Source of the DNA: Methylococcaceae bacterium
GTDB taxonomy: Bacteria > Pseudomonadota > Gammaproteobacteria > Methylococcales > Methylomonadaceae
Reading direction: 5' to 3'
DNA length: 8,998 nucleotides
NCBI GenBank assembly: GCA_013140465.1
Contig: JABFST010000434.1
Location: forward strand, 1-8,998
The translations under genes and the position numbers were made by a program. The notes beneath the pieces are model-generated. The model ran no database searches and was not told where the DNA came from. It saw only the letters and a program-made list of their open reading frames with translations. Positions 6,063-8,998 of this stretch are shown here, in pieces; within the stretch, counting starts at the first letter, position 1; every line of letters starts with the position of its first letter.

Positions 6063-6163
6063 CGGCTAGCCGCCAGCGGGGCAAACCGAAGGTTTGGTTA
6101 AGTACCGCATTCGGTATAGTCTGATTTGTGTAGTACCCAGGTTTAATGATTAGGGTTTTTTGT
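6063..6163. other. Intergenic stretch with small palindromes and a weak terminator
   Basis: CGGCTAGCCG (6063-6072) is a perfect palindrome right after the coiled-coil stop. CAAACC-GAA-GGTTTG (6082-6096) is a 6-bp hairpin. ACCC and GGGT (6134-6156, long loop) followed by six T may be a weak terminator for the 5754-6062 gene. No gene is seen. Confidence 0.4.
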
Positions 6164-6194
6164 GTGGGAGCGGCTTTAGCCGCGATTAAAGCCG
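6164..6194 (+). repeat. REP-like palindrome, GTGGGAGCGGCTTTAGCCGC type
   Basis: GCGGC-TTTA-GCCGC forms a 5-bp hairpin, and CGGCTTTA (6171-6178) can instead pair with TAAAGCCG (6187-6194). The opening GTGGGAGCGGCTTTAGCCGC closely resembles REP palindromes I know as common between genes in Pseudomonas and related gammaproteobacteria. It is probably one of many genomic copies. Confidence 0.6.
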
Positions 6195-6211
6195 TGCCAG
6201 TTATTATGTGC

Positions 6212-6331
6212 AACTATTCAGAGCGACTTCTAATAAGTCAAATTTACCGTAGGCTGAGCGTAGTCGAAGCTGGTTTGTTCGCTTCGACTACGCTCAGCGA
6301 ACGGCTGTTGTGCCCAAGATGCTGAATAGTT
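6212..6331. repeat. Outer inverted repeat enclosing the large REP hairpin
   Basis: AACTATTCAG (6212-6221) and CTGAATAGTT (6322-6331) are perfect 10-bp inverted copies 100 bp apart, nested around the 6247-6304 palindrome. The outer flanks are also roughly symmetrical (TTATTATG on the left, CTATTATG on the right). It may be a small non-coding mobile or repeated unit, or a chance nest. Confidence 0.4.
6247..6304. repeat. Large REP-like palindrome with an 18-bp perfect stem
   Basis: GCTGAGCGTAGTCGAAGC (6253-6270) pairs perfectly with 6281-6298 across a 10-base loop; CCGT and ACGG add four pairs beyond a 2-base internal loop. This TTCGACTACGCTCAGCGAACGG-type sequence is a widespread intergenic repeat in many gammaproteobacteria and some other phyla (general knowledge). 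It lies between two convergent genes and could stop transcripts or stabilise mRNA ends, although no T run follows. Confidence 0.75.
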
Positions 6332-6353
6332 ACTATTATGTTAGCGTTTGTGG

Positions 6354-7148
6354 TTAAGTCCAATCGTCGCCGCCACCACCACTCGTGTCATTATCCCAAG
6401 AAGAAGTGTCGGTGATACCAAAGTCGGTGCCGCCCAAGTCATCAGCTTGAGTTGATGAATCAGTATCCACGTCTTGGAAGTTATGCCCTGCACGCGGGCC
6501 GTCGCCATCCAAAAATTTGTGCATCAAGGCTTCACCTGCCACAACCCCCGCACCCAAAGCCGCTCCAGTCGCCAAGCTGCCCATCAGGCCCGACCCCGCG
6601 CCATTGCTGGTGGCTTGACCTGCACCATACGGCGGTGTTGAGCTATAGACAGAGCCACTGTAACCCATCTTAAAATTCGCTGGGGCATTGCGTCGTTTCA
6701 TCCACATAATTAGCAAAACTACAAAACCAAAGGCAATATATTTCAAGTAAGTCGGAAATTGATTGTTAAAGATTGAGGGCAGGTTTTTGATGTCCGGCAG
6801 TTTCCAGTTGCTAGCAGACGGGCTTATTTTGGCTTTTAGCGATTTTAGGGCTTCGGGTTTTACAAACGGCAATCCGGGTTGTAGGCGTTCGGCAATACCC
6901 AGTTCAGTGCGGGCCTTGTTGTAATCGCCTTGTTTTGCCAAGAGTTCAGCTTCAACAAAATGTGCTTTGGCACTGTTGGGATGCTCCGCCAGCACCTGGT
7001 CCATCAGTGCTTGGGCTTGGGCAAATTGCCCCGCTTCTGCCGCCAAATACACCTCGTGCATTGTGATTTCAGTTTTGGCAAACGGGGTGGTGGTAAAACA
7101 CAAGGATAAAATCAGCACTGTGTAGGCTAGGGTCGGATGTTTTAACAT
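6354..7148 (-). CDS. Exported, membrane-anchored TPR-like protein
   Basis: The 264-residue product starts with a signal peptide (residues 1-24, likely cleaved after PFA). Two TPR-like helix pairs follow (about 27-58 and 60-92; EVYLAAEAGQFAQAQALMDQVLAEHPNSAKAHFVEAELL), then a linker and a membrane helix (about 134-150) followed by KRR, placing the TPR part in the periplasm and the rest in the cytoplasm. The C-terminal region holds a Gly/Ala-rich segment (184-209, GSLATGAALGAGVVAGEAL), then an acidic tail ending in a GGGGDDW motif, reminiscent of tails of TPM-domain proteins. No catalytic motif is seen. A scaffold or assembly role through the TPR part is plausible, but I know no specific function. 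GAGGA about 8 bases before the ATG supports the start. Confidence 0.85.
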   Translation of the reverse strand: MLKHPTLAYTVLILSLCFTTTPFAKTEITMHEVYLAAEAGQFAQAQALMDQVLAEHPNSAKAHFVEAELLAKQGDYNKARTELGIAERLQPGLPFVKPEALKSLKAKISPSASNWKLPDIKNLPSIFNNQFPTYLKYIAFGFVVLLIMWMKRRNAPANFKMGYSGSVYSSTPPYGAGQATSNGAGSGLMGSLATGAALGAGVVAGEALMHKFLDGDGPRAGHNFQDVDTDSSTQADDLGGTDFGITDTSSWDNDTSGGGGDDWT

Positions 7149-7178
7149 GGCGAGTCCTCGACAAATTGGGTTAAAGGT

Positions 7179-7193
7179 AAAGGCATTGCCTTT
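7179..7193 (-). promoter_or_regulatory. Small hairpin in the leader of the TPR-like gene
   Basis: AAAGGC-ATT-GCCTTT is a 6-bp stem with a three-base loop, about 30 bp before the TPR-like ATG. A TATAAA lies further upstream on the minus strand (near 7213-7218) but with no good -35. Its role is unknown. Confidence 0.25.
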
Positions 7194-7248
7194 GTGATAA
7201 GCCGCTTACTGTTTATAAAGGGCGTTTTTGCTGGACGGGGGTGTACAA

Positions 7249-7270
7249 CCCAGCCTAAGTGCTTGCTGGG
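7249..7270 (-). terminator. Weak hairpin after the HNH gene
   Basis: CCCAGC (7249-7254) and GCTGGG (7265-7270) form a 6-bp stem just past the HNH endonuclease stop. Only TTGT follows on the minus strand, so it is a weak terminator at best; read-through into the TPR-like gene is possible. Confidence 0.35.
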
Positions 7271-7274
7271 CTTA

Positions 7275-7871
7275 CTAGTCAATTAACCCCTGCGCTTGTT
7301 TTGGAAATTTGGTGATGAGCCATTTTAAAACTTCAATCTGATCCGAGGAAGTTGCCCGACGTACTTGAATAAGAAGTTTTTGCAAATCAGGCCGGGTAAG
7401 TGTGGCATTAGACGCTCCCTCATTACAGACTGAACAAATCGCACGAAGGTTGCTGGGGTCGTCACTGCCGCCCATACTTTTGTCAATTATATGCCCGAGA
7501 TGCAAGCGCGTTTTTCGGGTTGAGTCATAAGGGTGTTGTTCACCAGCAACAGCCCCGCACATTTGACATGTAAACCCGTTCCGATCGAGAACATAAGCGC
7601 GAGTTTCTTTGGAAATTGCACGTTCAAAGGCGGGTTGTGGCTTCGCTGTTTCTAGCAAATATTGACCAGGCTTTAAATCACTACGGTCATTATGCGTAAG
7701 GATTAAATAGCCTTCCTCAGTTCTTAATTCCCGAATGCGACGCGCCCATTCTGATTGGTTGTCTGCCACCGCGCGCAATTCCTCAGAATTCATAACACGA
7801 CCAATGTTGGTTAGAAAATGCGCCCGAAGCTTGCCACGCGCACCACCCCTAGGTTTTTTTTCCTCTGCCAT
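7275..7871 (-). CDS. HNH endonuclease, probable restriction enzyme partner of the adjacent methyltransferase
   Basis: 198 residues. The C-terminal part is a clear zinc-supported HNH (beta-beta-alpha metal) nuclease: C102-x2-C105 (CQMCG), H124 and catalytic H127 in LHLGHII, N141 in SNLRAIC, then C146-x2-C149 (CSVCN). The N-terminal part (about 13-75) has alternating helices and a strand pair (NSEELRAVADNQSEWARRIRELRTEEGYLI) that looks like a winged helix-turn-helix and probably reads the target DNA. No signal peptide is present, fitting a cytoplasmic enzyme. It starts 2 bp after the methyltransferase stop with a poor ribosome site, so it is probably translated by re-initiation, a common way to keep a nuclease behind its protective methylase. 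This pairing makes a type II restriction system the best reading; the recognition site cannot be derived from the sequence. Confidence 0.88.
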   Translation of the reverse strand: MAEEKKPRGGARGKLRAHFLTNIGRVMNSEELRAVADNQSEWARRIRELRTEEGYLILTHNDRSDLKPGQYLLETAKPQPAFERAISKETRAYVLDRNGFTCQMCGAVAGEQHPYDSTRKTRLHLGHIIDKSMGGSDDPSNLRAICSVCNEGASNATLTRPDLQKLLIQVRRATSSDQIEVLKWLITKFPKQAQGLID

Positions 7872-7873
7872 TA

Positions 7874-8833
7874 TTACGCCCGTTTAAGTTTAGTTTTTGC
7901 TGCGGCATTTAGAGCGACTTGAATTTGAGTGCCAACGGCGCAGGCTACAGGAGGTGGAAAAGCATTGCCAATTTGGCGATATGATGATGTTTTTTTACCA
8001 CTAAATTGCCAATCATCTGGAAATCCTTGTATCCGTGCTGCCATACGCACGGTAAGGCGGGGCATACCGACAAAATCCTTTGCTGGTGCCTGATCGGCTA
8101 TCCCCATACCATCAACGCCAAGCGAAGCCCACGCTTTTTTGGCTCTCGTTGGCCCAAGGTCGGGGCCGCCATGTTTTTTACTCCCCCCCACTAAAGTGGG
8201 CGCAATATCACACGCCCTTTCTTGCCAAGATTCTACACCAAGCCAACCATTGACCCCCATAAGATCAAATAGCGCTTCTCCAACCGTAGGTGGTTGGCTG
8301 ACAAGTGGCGAGGGCCAGCTAAAATGATTGGCGGCATTTTTGTTTAACGCCACGAAAACGACGCGCGGACGCAATTGTGGAACACCAAAATCACTCGCAC
8401 ACACTAAACGCCACTGAGCCACATAACCCATTTTTTTTAAATCGGTGATTATTTTGGCGCGGTATTCATCAAAAATAGAATCAAGCAAGCCCCTTACATT
8501 TTCAAGCATGACTGCTTGAGGTTTGCACTCAGAAACTAATCTAAGCGCATCTGGAAATAGGTCGCGTTCATCTTGGTCGCCAAGTTGTTTACCTGCTTTT
8601 GAGAACGGTGGGCAAGGTACGCCACCTGCTAAGAGATCAATGCCATGCCATTGTGTGGCCGAATAATGGCGGATGTCGCCTTCTGTAATGTGCCAATGTT
8701 CACGGTTAATCCTTAATGTTTGGCAAGCGGGAGCCTCAATTTCAACAAGGCTGACATGTTCAAACCCCGCGCGTTCTAATCCAAGTGCCTGACCACCAGC
8801 ACCTGCACATATTTCTATAGACTTCAACGACAT
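7874..8833 (-). CDS. DNA (cytosine-5) methyltransferase of a type II restriction-modification system
   Basis: Transfers a methyl group from S-adenosylmethionine to C5 of cytosine, protecting host DNA from the partner HNH nuclease. All core motifs are visible in order: I (EICAGAGGQALGLERAGF, AdoMet binding), IV (PCPPFS with catalytic C74), VI (ENV, 111-113), VIII (QLRPR, 153-157), IX (VRMAARIQGFPDDW) and X (QIGNAFPPPVA, 287-297). The target recognition part is about 185-258 and includes APTLVGGSKKHGGPDLGPTR; I cannot assign a site from it. At 319 residues it is a compact single-specificity enzyme with intact motifs. It is the first gene of the pair. The ATG lacks a Shine-Dalgarno sequence and would have a leader of only about 16 nt from the proposed promoter. 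Confidence 0.95.
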   Translation of the reverse strand: MSLKSIEICAGAGGQALGLERAGFEHVSLVEIEAPACQTLRINREHWHITEGDIRHYSATQWHGIDLLAGGVPCPPFSKAGKQLGDQDERDLFPDALRLVSECKPQAVMLENVRGLLDSIFDEYRAKIITDLKKMGYVAQWRLVCASDFGVPQLRPRVVFVALNKNAANHFSWPSPLVSQPPTVGEALFDLMGVNGWLGVESWQERACDIAPTLVGGSKKHGGPDLGPTRAKKAWASLGVDGMGIADQAPAKDFVGMPRLTVRMAARIQGFPDDWQFSGKKTSSYRQIGNAFPPPVACAVGTQIQVALNAAAKTKLKRA

Positions 8834-8847
8834 AAATGATTTTTATT

Positions 8848-8883
8848 AACTATTGATAATAGTTGGTTATTCTACAGGTTCAA
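8848..8883 (-). promoter_or_regulatory. Promoter of the restriction-modification pair with overlapping dyad
   Basis: On the minus strand TTGAAC (plus 8878-8883) and TATTAT (plus 8856-8861) are spaced by 16 bp, a good sigma-70 promoter. A perfect dyad AACTATT-GAT-AATAGTT (8848-8864) covers the -10 box. Methyltransferases or controller proteins of such systems often repress at this position; no controller gene is seen here, so self-regulation by the methyltransferase or a host factor is possible. Confidence 0.55.
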
Positions 8884-8897
8884 AAATCTTCGGCCTA

Positions 8898-8920
8898 GCC
8901 CAATTTACTACTAGTTGGGC
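8898..8920. repeat. Short inverted repeat upstream of the promoter
   Basis: GCCCAA (8898-8903) and TTGGGC (8915-8920) pair across 11 bases. No T run follows on the minus strand; on the plus strand GGATTAAG follows. It may be part of a boundary or a transcript end from outside the window. Confidence 0.25.
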
Positions 8921-8967
8921 GGATTAAGACAACTCGCCCACTCCCTTAAAAATTAATAAACACCGAC

Positions 8968-8998
8968 CCCATAAGCAAATGGTGCATGATGCTATGGG
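8968..8998. repeat. Inverted repeat cut by the window edge
   Basis: CCCATAAGCA (8968-8977) and TGCTATGGG (8990-8998) pair over 9 bp with one bulge, and the window ends at the last paired base, so the stem may continue. The 165 bp from 8834 hold no gene that I can see. Confidence 0.3.

Noticed and set aside
6247..6304. 18-bp stem as a standard intrinsic terminator
   Set aside because: No T run follows on either strand, and the sequence is a widespread REP-like repeat.
7874..8833. Methyltransferase as a solitary Dcm-type enzyme
   Set aside because: The 2-bp gap to an intact HNH nuclease points to a restriction-modification pair, and no Vsr-like gene is present.

Overview
The window reads as chromosomal DNA of a proteobacterium, most likely a gammaproteobacterium. 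It carries a complete msrQ after an msrP tail, periplasmic c-type cytochromes, and intergenic palindromes of the kind common in Pseudomonas and methanotroph or Thiothrix-like genomes. The genus cannot be fixed from the sequence alone. There is no tRNA, rRNA, CRISPR array, transposase or phage gene.

Layout: (1) 1-1573, + strand: the 3' part of msrP (5' end outside the window) and msrQ, the periplasmic methionine sulfoxide reductase and its membrane heme subunit, overlapping by one base. (2) 1683-2360, - strand: a 225-residue protein of unknown function whose tyrosines and prolines recur every 11 residues, suggesting a long amphipathic, surface-binding helix. A strong minus-strand terminator follows it. 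(3) 2361-2933: a 573-bp divergent intergenic region with no convincing ORF but much structure. It holds two near-identical 29-bp dyad sites in opposite orientation, an orphan minus-strand terminator that may end a small RNA, two alternative hairpins sharing one arm, and short dyads. (4) 2934-5689, + strand: a two-gene operon (1-base overlap, intrinsic terminator after it) for a divergent cytochrome bd-superfamily complex. Both membrane subunits end in a CxxCH cytochrome c domain. Subunit 1 keeps bd active-site residues but lacks the quinol Q-loop and visible ligands for heme b558. This is the most interesting system in the window.

(5) 5754-6062, + strand: a small protein with a regular coiled coil. 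(6) 6063-6353: convergent intergenic region with two REP-like palindromes, one nested in an outer inverted repeat. (7) 6354-7148, - strand: an exported, membrane-anchored TPR-like protein with an acidic, Gly-rich tail. (8) 7275-8833, - strand: a compact type II restriction-modification pair, a C5-cytosine methyltransferase followed 2 bp later by an HNH endonuclease with a possible DNA-binding N-terminal part. It has a recognisable promoter overlapped by a dyad. (9) 8834-8998: promoter region and window edge, no gene seen.

The first half is linked by periplasmic redox chemistry: MsrPQ repairs oxidised periplasmic proteins using electrons from the membrane, and the bd-like complex probably takes electrons from periplasmic cytochrome c. 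The paired dyad sites suggest that the bd-like operon and the divergent 11-mer-repeat protein share a regulator; this is inference. The second half looks like accessory or housekeeping cargo, with the restriction-modification pair the likeliest acquired unit.
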